A model generated the notes under the pieces. That model did no database searches and was not told the origin of the DNA. It saw only the letters and a program-made list of their open reading frames with translations. Of a stretch of 64,000 bases of DNA, positions 1 through 50,985 are shown one piece after another. The stretch is from Ashinkailepas kermadecensis. Taxonomy: Eukaryota > Arthropoda > Thecostraca > Neolepadidae. Location: positions 513,501 through 577,500 of the forward strand of contig JAOTOM010005146.1 in the NCBI GenBank assembly GCA_034440615.1, in the 5' to 3' direction. Position 1 is the first letter of the stretch. Every line of letters begins with the position of its first letter. The translations under genes were made by a program, and so were the position numbers.

Positions 1-464
1 GGCAGCATGGCTGATCAGTGTTCCGGTGATTCCAGTTTAGTCCCAGATAGAAATTATGCCTATTTATTTCTGTTTTAGCAATGCCAGTTAGCGGATGTTT
101 TGCACCCAAGGTCGCTTTTGTTCTGTGTACATCGTTGAAGGCTTGTGACTGGATAAACACTCAAAGCAATGCGCCTTTGAATAAGATGTACTGTGATTCG
201 ACTGCACTGTGTTTTACCACTTGTCCTCGCTCGTCCAGCGCCCTTACAGGCGCCTTATGCTGGTGCTATGCTTCATACAGGTTACAGGTGCTGGGAGATG
301 GGAGTTCAGGAAGTTTGGATTTCAGCCTCCCTCCCAGTGCTGGCTAATGCTCACATTGACCAGCCCCAGCACCCCTCTGACCGCTTCGTACCCTCCCAGT
401 GCTGGCCAATGCGCACCTGTCGCAGCGTCTGCTGATGAGGTGTCGCCCGTTTCTCCCGCTACAG
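1..464. other. Intron or upstream DNA before the first sushi exon
   Basis: No convincing exon is seen. A short pyrimidine-rich phrase ending in CTCCCAGTGCTGG occurs twice (about 330-345 and 390-405) shortly before the real acceptor at 461-464, a small instance of local duplication near a 3' splice site. A segment at about 204-270 has a diverged relative at 40886-40952. Confidence 0.5.
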
Positions 465-38455
<37,991 letters not shown>

Positions 38456-38569
38456 GTGCGTTCTTGAACCATAATTATCATTCATCGATTCTTCGCCGGG
38501 GAGTGTGCACCCATGGCCACTTGAGGTTAGTATGATTATTGATAATTGTTTTATCGCTCTTGCGCTCTC

Positions 38570-39170
38570 GCTCTTGATTCATCCTGTATTCATAGAGTAT
38601 TGTCCATAGTGTATATGCATATTACACACTGTGTTCATAGTGTATTGTACATAGTGTATGAACATAATACACATTGTATTCATAGTGTATTATACATAGT
38701 GTGTGCGCATATTATTCATAGTATATTGTACATAGTGTATGCGCATCTTACACACTGTATGCATAGTGTATTGTACATAGTGTATGCGCATATTGCACAC
38801 TGTGTTCAATATATGCACAGTACATAGTATATGCATATATTACACACAGTATTCATAGTGTATTATACATAGTGTATGCGCATATTATTCATAGTATATT
38901 GTACATAGTGTATGCGCATCTTACACACTGTATGCATAGTGCATTGTACATAGTGTATGCGCATATTGCACACTGTGTTCAATATATGCATAGTACATAG
39001 TATATGCATATATTACACACAGTATTCATAGTGTATTATGCATAGTGTATGCGAATATTATACACTGTATTCATAGTATATTGTACATAGTGTATACACA
39101 TATTACACTCTGTATTCTAGTGTATTGTACATAGTGCATACGCATATTACTCATAGTGTATATGCATATG
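38570..39170. repeat. AT-rich minisatellite, about 55-60 bp
   Basis: Units built of TGTACATAGTGTATGCGCAT and TACACACTGTATTCATAG. Larger blocks of about 180 bases repeat (for example 38700-38850 and 38880-39030), showing a second level of duplication. Confidence 0.85.
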
Positions 39171-39459
39171 TGCCCCGACCGTATTGTTTTTTAACCCATA
39201 ATATTTATGTTCTTGCCACAGGGTTTCCCTTCTAATGTCTGCACTTGGCGTCCGGTGTGATCTTTTAATTTTGATTTTGACCACTTCTTTCCCACTGTTT
39301 TCAATGGCTGCCTTCATGCTTCATGCCTTCATGCTTCACACCTGCACGCATGTTGGCCTTCATGCTTCATGACTCTTAATAATTTGTTCACAGAAACAGG
39401 CTTGTGGCGGCATTTCCACTCATGTAGAACGTTCACGTTTCATGCTTCATTATTGTATT

Positions 39460-40410
39460 TATATGTGTTATTATTATTTTGCTTGTAGAACGACTAACCA
39501 TATATTCATTATAACTACAAGATGTAAATTAGGCCAAAATCAAGCGATACATTTGGACGACGTTTCTTTGTCAACAGTGACAGTTTCAGCGCGAGAGAAA
39601 ACAATTATAAAATGGCATGGAACGTGTCGCAGCACGCTCTCCACAAATTATTGATATCAGCCAGTGAAATCAGGTTGAGATGCTATAACATGAGTACAGT
39701 TTGCAGGATAGGCACGGGTACTCTATGAATCAATAAGATAATCACCTCACGTCGCTGAATCATGGTCATTGGCTACATCGGACGCGATCGCAGTGAGTAG
39801 CTATGTGTTGTGCTGTGATCAGTAGCCTGTGCTCTGTGTCTGTACATCGGTATTTGGTGCTGGGGGTGTAGTGCGGCATGGGACCGGTGACAACAGGGTC
39901 CGTGAGGGTGTCCGCACCCTGCGGATTGAGGGTCCGCAGGGTCCCGGACCCCGAGTGTTGAGTGGTGGTCTTCACAGCACAACACATTGTTATCGCGCCG
40001 CACTACATGCCGCACTGCACCCCCACCACCAAACACCGGTGTACAGACATCAGGAGCACAGGCTGCTGATCACAGCATAGCACATAGCTACTCACTTCGA
40101 TCGCGTCCGTCGTAGCCGATGGCTGTGATTAAGCGATATGAGGTGATTATCTCGTTAAATCATAGAGTGCCTATCTTGTAAATTGCATTCTTGCCATGTC
40201 ATCTCAACCTGATTCCAATGGCTGATATCAATAATTGATAGGGAGCATGTTGCGACACGTTCCACGCCATTTTGTAATTGTTTTCTATCGCCCTGAAACT
40301 GTCACTGCTGACAAAAAAACGACGTCGAAATACACCGCAAATTTTGTCCTAATCTAACTCTTTCTGTTATAATGAGCATACGGTTAAACTTTCTTGAAGC
40401 ATGCTAGTAA
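39460..40410. repeat. Long palindrome (fold-back), about 950 bp
   Basis: Arms of about 400 bases, roughly 39460-39885 and 40000-40410, are inverted copies with perhaps 80-85 percent identity by eye. For example, GTGACAGTTTCAGCGCGAGA on the left pairs with a GCCCTGAAACTGTCAC phrase on the right. The centre at about 39930 contains the perfect hairpin CCCTGCGGA-TTGAGGG-TCCGCAGGG. No coding frame. Probably a fold-back transposon or an inverted duplication. Confidence 0.85.
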
Positions 40411-41454
40411 CTATGTAGTAATGCATAATCTTCAATGGTATCACTCACTGTGAAATGCTGCATAACACGCTTAGCTTTCTCATGCAGCATCCCATGTTCT
40501 AATTTTCTCGCTCGGAGCCACACCTGCTCTTTTCAGCTTGAAGTTTGCCAACGTTAATCACAGTATTTCAGCTGAAGTACTCACCATCTCTGTTCTAAGA
40601 AAAGGGTATGCTGCAGCATTCCTGAGCGCGTGCTGCTTACCATACAGCGACCACTGCAGCTGGGACTGGCCATTCCTCCCGCGTGGTGAACAGGTAACGT
40701 GCTTCACGTGTGTTCCGCTACCTCGAGTTCAGTCCCAGACAGGCGCGACGCTTTTGATTTCCGCCTTCAGTAATGCAATGTTGTAAATGCATCGCATCAG
40801 AGATCACGTCAGATCTGCGTGCATGCTTGAAGCCTCGCGTCTCAAGGCAAGGTGTCGACGGCTGATATATACGGAGATTTAATTGCGCTGTGCTTTGAAG
40901 AATTACCCTCGCTCATCCAGCGCCTCTATAAATATCTTATGCTGATGGTTGATTAATGATATGATAGCTTAGTGCTACAAATATAGCGCGACATGTAGCG
41001 TGGAATATGTAGCGTGGCACAGCTAGCTTGAAGGTTTGTACGTTTCTGATTGACTTGATTCAATCTTTTATGCATATTTATATATGGTTTTGTTTCGCAT
41101 TTTTAGTACAATTATGAAAATAACAATGCTTGATAGGTCTCCCTAGGCCGGGCAGCCCTCTCTCTGCACCATTCGACACGGTAAGATGGTGCTCTGTCAA
41201 TTAATTAGTTCAAGCTTATTTGTGTTACGAATTTACATTTGCTGCTATATGGTAAGGATTTTCTCATCTGTCATCATAATTTAATTGACAAGCATGTATC
41301 GCGTGCAACAGGTCTACAAAAGTCAGCAACGACCTCATGTAAGCTGAGTTGACCTGATTTGAAGATTGGCTTGTCACATGTACAATTGGCAGTTATTGTC
41401 TATGTTATACGAGCATCTTCGCACACGAACGATTTTCAGACCAATTTTCTGGAA

Positions 41455-41497
<43 letters not shown>

Positions 41498-43455
41498 CCA
41501 GAAAAATCCAAACAATTTTTACTTGACCTCATTTGGAATGTCATCGGTGACTTCAAGGTAGGTCTACCATGCTATCATCGTTCCCTCCGAAATGTAAAAA
41601 CGTTAAGGAATGTTTTGTCGGAAGGTACCCGAGCGCACCTATGCGGTTCAATTACCTACCATTCCATGAGGCAATGTCAAGCACACCATAATGATAATTG
41701 TTTGACATATAAATGCACGTCCTGCACCATGTTCTATTTCACTTTGATAGCCCCACCTCTGCTCCTAGCAGGGTGCTCAAGCATGGTTTTCCTTTTTAAA
41801 ACGCTCTACATTGATATCATTAAGCAGTAGTCACAATGCCGTACGAATGTTTTCCTGGTTAACACAGCTGATATTCCAACATGCCATGACACTAACTGCG
41901 AGAGGTTTCCACACAAAAAAATCATAATTGTTCGATGCTCCCTGCTTCGGCGTGGAGTTTGCTTTCAGGTGACCTTCTGAAGCTATGAGACGACTGTGAA
42001 CATATCGAGCGGCATCCGCCTCACCGGGCTGCACCCACGCTGCACACCTGCTCCGACTGCTCCAGTACTATCTACTGGAGAAGTTCGCCTCCAGCCAATC
42101 AATAGTTCTGGCGTTAACCAACGCTTGACGCACGGTTATCGCCGTCCGTGGCGCTGTAGTGGCCAGGAGACGTGCTCTGGTGTACTGTGAAGACTGGAGC
42201 TGCCCACATTGGAGCTAATGGTATTGGAGCTAGTGTCTCGTCTCCAAGCCCCCGATGTGACCGGCTACCACAGAGCCACTATATTGGCTGAGACATGAAC
42301 GGTATTGGTAGACACACTTGTTGCCGGCTTTACACCCACCCTGGCTGTGCTTATCTTCCAGGCTTTGCGCATGACTGTGGTTAACCTTGTCGACGCATGC
42401 CAATTGGTGGTGCTGGTATCAAATCGCAAACCAATAGCTAAAAGGTCGCCATGCTACGCGAGTTTTACACTTTTGGGTTGCATTGCAGGAAATATACGAT
42501 AATAGTGATGGTAACTAGGCGTTTGCCAGCGAAACATGAACTGCAGCGCTGTAGCTGAAATACATGGAATCGATAGTTCATGACAAGGTGGCTATTTTTG
42601 GTGTGTAATACGTGCAGTGGAAGCTCGTATGATGAAGCACAGCTACAATTTTAACGAAGTGAACTTGGGTCAGGACGCCGCGGACAGATATGAGTCGGTG
42701 TCTGCCCGCGGCTGTCTGTTCCTTGACACCTTTGTTGTATGACGAGGAGTCGCTGGTAAGCCCGCTGAATAAAAAGGGGAATTCACGGCAATTGCATTTG
42801 ACGAACACCATGCGCCAAGATTCCCAGAAGGGCCATCCGATGGCTTTGAAATGGATATGTCGGCTCGAATGGTTTCTTTGCCAGGGTCGAAAATAAAAAT
42901 TGCAACATTTCAAAAATAGGAATAATGGAGGAAATCAAATCAGTTTTCAAATCGGTGGAATTGGCATGGTCCCGGCCACGGGTGTGACGCAACCAGGATA
43001 ATTTTTGTTCCAAACCTGTTTGTATCAGTATTCTTTTCCCTCTCCCGCGGAAAGGTCAAAGGCGATGTTTCCTACACCTTTGGTGGTGCCTGGGTTCCAC
43101 CATCTTTGCTGTATTAACCTCATTGACCAATCTGATATTAGCTGCATTTGTAATTTGACCTGGGACGGGTCAAGGGGGATAACATTCCCAAATCTCCCAA
43201 CTGCCGCCATTCGGAGCATTTGCAGCATAGTAAAACTAAACTCAGAGCATGTTGTTCTTTCATCAAGTCGAAGAGCTGTGCCATCCCGAAATGTTAAGGA
43301 AGGTCAAGGTTACTGAACTGAGGTTAGGTCAAATTCTGTCTTATTGTAGTGAGAGTAAAATTGAATTTGGGATACTTCTCACGCCAATAATGATGAAAGC
43401 ACGCTATAAACATCCTGATTTAAAATATATCACAAGGTTAAGGGCGCAAGGCCTG
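40411..43455. other. No gene recognised
   Basis: Unique sequence with a (TA)n tract at 41457-41495 bracketed by TTTTCTGGA and TCCAGAAAAA. A piece at 40886-40952 resembles 204-270. A short phrase at 40670-40690 resembles part of sushi exon 10 but does not form a module. Open frames here are short and lack signatures. Confidence 0.4.
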
Positions 43456-43465
43456 GTCAAACAGC

Positions 43466-44578
43466 ATGCACACACTGTCGTCTTATACCGAATGGCAGGC
43501 ACACACTGTCGTCCTATACCGAATGGCAGGCACACACTGTCGTCTTATACCGAATGGCATGCACACACTGTCGTCTTATACCGAATGGCAGGCACACACT
43601 GTCGTCTTATACCGAATGGCATGCACACACTGTCGTCTTATACCGAATGGCATGCACACACTGTCGTCTTATACCGAATGGCATGCACACACTGTCGTCT
43701 TATACCGAATGGCAGGCACACACTGTCGTCTTATACCGAATGGCATGCACACACTGTCGTCTTATACCGAATGGCATGCACACACTCGTCTTATACCGAA
43801 TGGCATGCACACACTGTCGTCTTATACCGAATGGCATGCACACACTGTCGTCTTATACCGAATGGCATGCACACACTGTCGTCTTATACCGAATGGCATG
43901 CACACACTGTCGTCTTATACCGAATGGCATGCACACACTGTCGTCTTATACCGAATGGCATGCACATACTGTCGTCTTATACCGAATGGCAGGCACACAC
44001 TGTCGTCTTATACCGAATGGCATGCACACACTGTCGTCTTATACCGAATGGCAGGCACACACTGTCGTCTTATACCGAATGGCAGGCACACACTGTCGTC
44101 TTATACCGAATGGCAGGCACACACTGTCGTCTTATACCGAATGGCATGCACACACTGTCGTCTTATACCGAATGGCAGGCACACACTGTCGTCTTATACC
44201 GAATGGCATGCACACACTGTCGTCTTATACCGAATGGCAGGCACACACTGTCGTCTTATACCGAATGGCAGGCACACACTGTCGTCTTATACCGAATGGC
44301 ATGCACACACTGTCGTCTTATACCGAATGGCATGCACACACTGTCGTCTTATACCGAATGGCAGGCACACACTGTCGTCTTATACCGAATGGCATGCACA
44401 CACTGTCGTCTTATACCGAATGGCATGCACACACTGTCGTCTTATACCGAATGGCATGCACACACTGTCGTCTTATACCGAATGGCAGGCACACACTGTC
44501 GTCTTATACCGAATGGCATGCACACACTGTCGTCTTATACCGAATGGCATGCACACACTGTCGTCTTATACCGAATGC
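43466..44578. repeat. 31-bp satellite, about 36 copies
   Basis: Unit: GGCATGCACACACTGTCGTC then TTATACCGAAT. Copies differ almost only at one base (CATGCAC or CAGGCAC); one copy lacks three bases (CACACTCGTC). 31 bases cycles all three + frames, giving open frames of up to 564 codons that are artefacts. Confidence 0.96.
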
Positions 44579-45075
44579 TGCCGTTCCTTGTGAAGTCAAA
44601 TTTGGATTCGGTTTCAGAGCCACCAAAATCGTTCAACATGCCATTGGGTGGCCAACCAATGACCTGGGATGACCTGACTTCGTGTGACCGAACCTTGCTT
44701 GCTTCTTTTTTGGGGCAAATACAAAAAGGTGCAACATCTCTGACAATTGGAATTGGAAGCAGACTTGAAAGAAGTTTTCAGACAGGCGTGAGTGGTATGA
44801 ATCTGGCGATAGGGGTACGCACCCAAAAGCATTTATTGGCCGAGCCGCTGTTATTGCCCCTAAGCTTTTCACTCGCCGAGGTGAGGTTAGTCTCGTTGCT
44901 GACAGAATATGCTTTCCTGGTGGCATCAACGTCCATCGATTGAAATGTGAAACAAGAGCAGTTGTGTCTTAAGTAGATTCAATAACTGTGACGAATTAGG
45001 CAATATTAATACATCGGTGACACGGGTACCCTCACGGGACACAGGTGACCTCTTGATGATTGAAGGTAAAATATG
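44579..45075. other. No gene recognised
   Basis: Unique sequence after the 31-bp array; no motif identified. Confidence 0.4.
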
Positions 45076-45165
45076 ATGAAACGGTTTGGCCCACATTGGC
45101 ATGGAATGCTGTGCTTTGCATAAACTTAGATACATTAAGGTCTCAAACTTTTCGACCATGAACCA
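45076..45165 (+). pseudogene. Penelope-like element fragment, + strand
   Basis: Reads GPHWHGMLCFA then a TLRSQTF phrase on the + strand and is an inverted counterpart of 47835-47925, where the same region reads VRPTLPRNTVLCIKLATLRS. Only this small upstream piece of the endonuclease region remains. Confidence 0.6.
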
Positions 45166-45427
45166 TTTTCAAGAGTAACAATGTTTCGTACATATCAGTT
45201 CATGACAAAAATTATACACTGAAATCACGCCCTGAATTCGAATAGCATCTTCGCATATTGTGCCGCCTGAACAATAAATAACTTTTACATCTTGCATGCA
45301 CTAAGATAATTATCAACATACACGGTACGCACATTTCCCAATATCACACATCACAAGGATCTCACACATTTTCTGCAATCGCCGCTCCTGTCGCTCTTTC
45401 GTCCCTTGCTCATGTATCGCTGCACTG

Positions 45428-46209
<782 letters not shown>

Positions 46210-46254
46210 CTCTCGTCTCTCTCCATTCCTCACATCTGACATCTGACTACTTTG

Positions 46255-47280
46255 CTATGTCATAAAGTCATAAAGTATTAAGGCTTAATAAGAGCCACAG
46301 GGGCCCATCTGGGTTAAACCTATCTAGAAAAGGTACAAAAATGTTACTCCCACCCCAATCAATCCCTTATCCAAGTTTCTTGGAAGCTATATATCCCAGC
46401 CCATCTAACACCACTCACTTGCGCCTAACACCCTCAATAATCACAAGCTCCTCCCATCACTCCCATCGTGCACATCATAGACAACCTCATCAGCATCACA
46501 TCCCGAAGGAAGGTGCCGAATCCACTGCTAGGCACATCCCACAGAAATTCATAAAGCGTTCAGACTTAATAAGAGACTCACTTGCTATTGCATAATACAC
46601 TCAACAATTACAAACTCCTCCCATCATACCCATTGTGCTACCATAGACAATCTCATCAGTATCACATCCCGAAGGAAGGTGCTGAATCCACTGCTAGGTA
46701 CACCCTATATAAAGTTATAAAGCATTAGACTTAATAAGAGACTCACTTGCTATTTCATAACACAGTCAACAATTACAAACTCCTCCCAACTCCCACTCCT
46801 CCCTGTCGATCAACCTTCCCTGGAATACAGAAAAACAATCCCCTATTCTTATAATGATTGTCTATGCCGTTTTTAAAGATGTTCAGTGTGTTGCTACTGA
46901 CAATGGTTCCTGGCAGCTGGTTCCAGTGTTCTACTACCCTGTTGGTGAAGAAAGACTGTCTTAACCTTGTCCTGCTGTGATTAACTTTAATTTTGGATTG
47001 ATGACCTCTAATTGCATCATTTCTGTTAAATTCAAACATTTCCCTGAGATATCCCTGTTCCTGACCATGAACAAATTTAAAAACCTCGATGAGATCTCCT
47101 CTCAGCTTTTATCTTCTCCTGCTTAGTCACGGATAGTACTTGGCCACCCATCAAGTATGGAGCCTTCATATGCTGCCTACCTACATGCATGACTTTCCCC
47201 TTATAAAAATTTAACTTCATTTGCCTTTTTTTCGAACACTTCCCAACCTCCTCTAAAACTTTTTCCAAAAAAAAACCTCC
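46255..47280 (-). mobile_element. 5'-truncated LINE, - strand copy
   Basis: The - strand reads KLNFYKGKVMHVGR (47268-47077) and, after a frame shift, RQSFFTNRVVEHWNQLPG (47039-46773), which is the C-terminal end of a CR1/Jockey-like reverse transcriptase (N-x-x-K-x-x-V-M-H-V-G and RVVxxWNxLP motifs). The 3' part shares the three tandem 165-base units and the GACTTTAT tail with 19254-19975. Inactive. Its 3' end lies about 45 bases from the (TC)n tract. Confidence 0.85.
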
Positions 47281-47569
47281 TCTTTTTCCCCTATTACCCC
47301 CAAAAAACTCTTAAAAATACCCAAAAATTTTAAAACATAACCCTTAAGCCAAAATTAAATTATTTTCACTTATATAATAAATTTTTTTTTTTTTGCTCAT
47401 GTCTTTGCTTTGCTATGCCGGTATGAGTGCAAATACCGTAACAAGTACCTACAAGCATGAAATAACAAAGTTATGTGATGTACCATGAGGAGTCCTGAGA
47501 ATTCAAGGTGGGATGGGTGTCTCGAATACATAGGGACTCCAAAACCTTCAGATCTGTGTTGTCTCTAGC
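47281..47569. other. Low-complexity AT-rich stretch
   Basis: Runs of C, A and T at 47270-47400 resemble degraded sequence or poor-quality consensus. No gene. Confidence 0.4.
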
Positions 47570-47916
47570 TTATCCCAGCATCTCTACATAACAATTAACG
47601 TTGGTCTCAGAATGATCCATGTATGGATGACTTTCGAGCATGTGTTCGCCCATGGGAGTGTAGGAACGTCTCAAACGTTCGTTACTGAAATGCTCATTGT
47701 AACGCTCTCGGATAGGTCTTTTAGTTTCGCCGATATAAATTGATGACGGCATGCTTCGCAAACAATTTTGTATACCATGTTCTTTTTTGAGCATTTCCCT
47801 TTTAGGCTATTGATGCAGGTGTGACATACTCTTTTGCCCGAATGAAAAGTTTGAGACCTTAATGTAGCTAATTTTATGCAAAGCACAGTATTCCTTGGCA
47901 ATGTGGGCCGAACCAT
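47570..47916 (-). pseudogene. Penelope-like element GIY-YIG endonuclease relic
   Basis: The - strand reads GKRVCHTCINSLKGKCSKKN then MVYKIVCEAC, and in a second frame IYIGETKRPIRERYNEHF. The Cys pairs followed by VYKIxCxxC and YIGET(K/S)RxxxxRxxEH are typical of the linker and GIY-YIG nuclease of Penelope-like retroelements. A frame shift between the Cys motif and YIGET inactivates it. No reverse transcriptase is seen nearby. Confidence 0.8.
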
Positions 47917-48079
47917 TTCATGCTAATTTACTTTAAATCATGATATGCAAGGAAATCGTCTATTTCTTCTCACAGTTAAATGTACCTCTTGATGGTAAGG
48001 TCATCGGCAGCATGGGGGAAAGTGACAAATAATTCGCAGAAAGCTGTTCGGTAAGATGATGCAAAGCCGTAGCTAATCC

Positions 48080-50007
48080 CACACCGTCCACTGCGACACA
48101 CCAGTACCGTGGAGTAGACGCCGTCCACTGTGGCGGACCAGGACCGCAGAGTACACACCGTCCACTGTGGCAGACCAGGACCGCAGAGTACACACCGTCC
48201 ACTGTGGCGGACCAGGACCGTGGAGCACACCGTCCACTGTGGCGGACCAGGACCGCAGAGTACACACCGTCCACTGTGGCAGACCAGGACCGTGGAGCAC
48301 ACCGTCCACTGTGGCAGACCAGGACCGCAGAGTACACGCCGTCCACTGTGGCGGACCAGGACCGCAGAGTACACACCGTCCACTGTGGCGGACCAGGACC
48401 GCAGAGTACACACCGTCCACTGTGGCAGACCAGGACCGTGGAGCACACCGTCCACTGTGGCAGACCAGGACCGCAGAGTACACACCGTCCACTGTGGCAG
48501 ACCAGGACCGCAGAGTACACACCGTCCACTGTGGCGGACCAGGACCGCAGAGTACACACCGTCCACTGTGGCGGACCAGGACCGCAGAGTACACGCCGTC
48601 CACTGTGGCAGACCAGGACCGCAGAGTACACACCGTCCACTGTGGCGGACCAGGACCGCAGAGTACACGCCGTCCACTGTGGCGGACCAGGACCGCAGAG
48701 TACACACCGTCCACTGTGGCAGACCAGGACCGTGGAGCACACCGTCCACTGTGGCAGACCAGGACCGCAGAGTACACAGCGTCCACTGTGGCAGACCAGG
48801 AACCGCAGAGTACACACCGTCCACTGTGGCGGACCAGGACCGCAGAGTACACACCGTCCACTGTGGCAGACCAGGACCGTGGAGCACACCGTCCACTGTG
48901 GCAGACCAGGACCGCAGAGTACACACCGTCCACTGTGGCAGACCAGGACCGCAGAGTACACACCGTCCACTGTGGCGGACCAGGACCGCAGAGTACACAC
49001 CGTCCACTGTGGCAGACCAGGACCGTGGTGCACACGTCCACTGTGGCAGACCAGGACCGCAGAGTACACACCGTCCACTGTGGCAGACCAGGACCGCAGA
49101 GTACACGCCGTCCACTGTGGCGGACCAGGACCGCAGAGTACACGCCGTCCACTGTGGCAGACCAGGACCGCAGAGTACACGCCGTCCACTGTGGCGGACC
49201 AGGACCGCAGAGTACACACCGTCCACTGTGGCGGACCAGGACCGCAGAGTACACGCCGTCCACTGTGGCAGACCAGGACCGCAGAGTACACGCCGTCCAC
49301 TGTGGCGGACCAGGACCGCAGAGTACACGCCGTCCACTGTGGCGGACCAGGACCGCAGAGTACACGCCGTCCACTGTGGCGGACCAGGACCGCAGAGTAC
49401 ACACCGTCCACTGTGGCGGACCAGGACCGCAGAGTACACGCCGTCCACTGTGGCGGACCAGGACCGCAGAGTACACGCCGTCCACTGTGGCGGACCAGGA
49501 CCGCAGAGTACACGCCGTCCACTGTGGCGGACCAGGACCGCAGAGTACACACCGTCCACTGTGGCAGACCAGGACCGCAGAGCACACCGTCCACTGTGGC
49601 GGACCAGGACCGCAGAGTACATGCCGTCCACTGTGGCGGACCAGGACCGCAGAGTACACGCCGTCCACTGTGGCGGACCAGGACCGCAGAGTACACGCCG
49701 TCCACTGTGGCAGACCAGGACCGCAGAGTACACGCCGTCCACTGTGGCGGACCAGGACCGCAGAGTACACGCCGTCCACTGTGGCGGACCAGGACCGCAG
49801 AGTACACACCGTCCACTGTGGCGGACCAGGACCGCAGAGTACACGCCGTCCACTGTGGCGGACCAGGACCGCAGAGTACACACCGTCCACTGTGGCAGAC
49901 CAGGACCGCAGAGCACACCGTCCACTGTGGCCGACCAGGACCGCAGAGTACACACCGTCCACTGTGGCGGACCAGGACCGCGAAGCACGCCATCCACTGT
50001 GGAGGAC
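48080..50007. repeat. 37-bp satellite, about 52 copies
   Basis: Unit: AGTACACACCGTCCACTGTG then GCGGACCAGGACCGCAG. Variants are A/G at ACAC(A/G)CC, A/G at GC(A/G)GAC, and GTGGAGCAC forms lacking bases. It is stop-free in several frames on both strands over more than 600 codons, which reflects the unit and not a gene. Confidence 0.96.
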
Positions 50008-50376
50008 TGAGGATTTATTTTCCATGAAGCGCTGGAAATGACCATGGCTTCCATTCCATTCATGGCTTCCATGTGTTCATCCTGATAATTAGAGCAGTGT
50101 AATCTACAACATTCCTTGTAGGAATGCGACAAAAATTATTTTGGGGAGGCTGATGGGAGGGTGAGGGTGAGGGAACATCGTACGGATTTCATATCATTTG
50201 AAAAAAGAAATCAAAATCCATACGCATTACATATGTAACCGAAAATTGTCAATGAAGGTAATACATACAAATGGAAGGAATATAAATCAAATACAAACCA
50301 TGCGCATCAAATCATCAATTAAAAACAATTCAACAATGACTGCAATTTTATCGAAACCCCCTTACCTGCCGAATAC

Positions 50377-50520
<144 letters not shown>

Positions 50521-50769
50521 TGTATGCATACAATGCAAATGCATGTGTCACGCTGCGTATCGATTCTTTTGGTATCTGAGCCCTCCCGTTTAGCATCTGC
50601 CGCATACAACCGCCCTTCTCGGTAGACCCACCAGATTTCTTGTTGTTGGTGGATTCAAATCACAAAACCTCCAGGGTTCGGATGGTGTAGATCCGAAACT
50701 CAAGAGGGGATGGTGGCAACATGAATTACACTCCAGCCCTATTACAAAAATAACGCTGCTGCGCAACAA

Positions 50770-50985
50770 CATGCGCGACGCGTGTCTACAGGGGCCTACA
50801 GGCGACGCGTGTCTACAGGGGCCTACAGGCGACGCGTGTCTACAGGGGCCTACAGGCGACGCGTGTCTACAGGGGCCTACAGGCGACGCGTGTCTACAGG
50901 GGCCTACAGGCAACGCGTGTCTACAGGGCCTACAGGCGACGCGTGTCTACAGGAGCCTACAGGCGACGCGTCTCTACATACCGCC
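50770..50985. repeat. 27-bp minisatellite, 8 copies
   Basis: Unit: GCGACGCGTGTCTACAGGGG then CCTACAG. Nine codons, so frames persist on both strands (GDACLQGPT on +). No gene context. Confidence 0.93.

Noticed and set aside
40640..40700. Possible further sushi exon (CAG, then SWDWPFLPRGEQ, then GTAACG)
   Set aside because: Only one short phrase resembles exon 10; there is no four-cysteine module and the length is far too short.
42000..42200. Cys/Pro-containing frame at 41996-42190 as an exon
   Set aside because: No matching splice phase and no module pattern.
43249..44943. 564-codon open frame on +
   Set aside because: Product of the 31-bp satellite; flanks add no recognisable protein.
47960..50132. 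Open frames of 600-718 codons on both strands
   Set aside because: They are the stop-free 37-bp satellite read in each frame; no start context, splice sites or domain.
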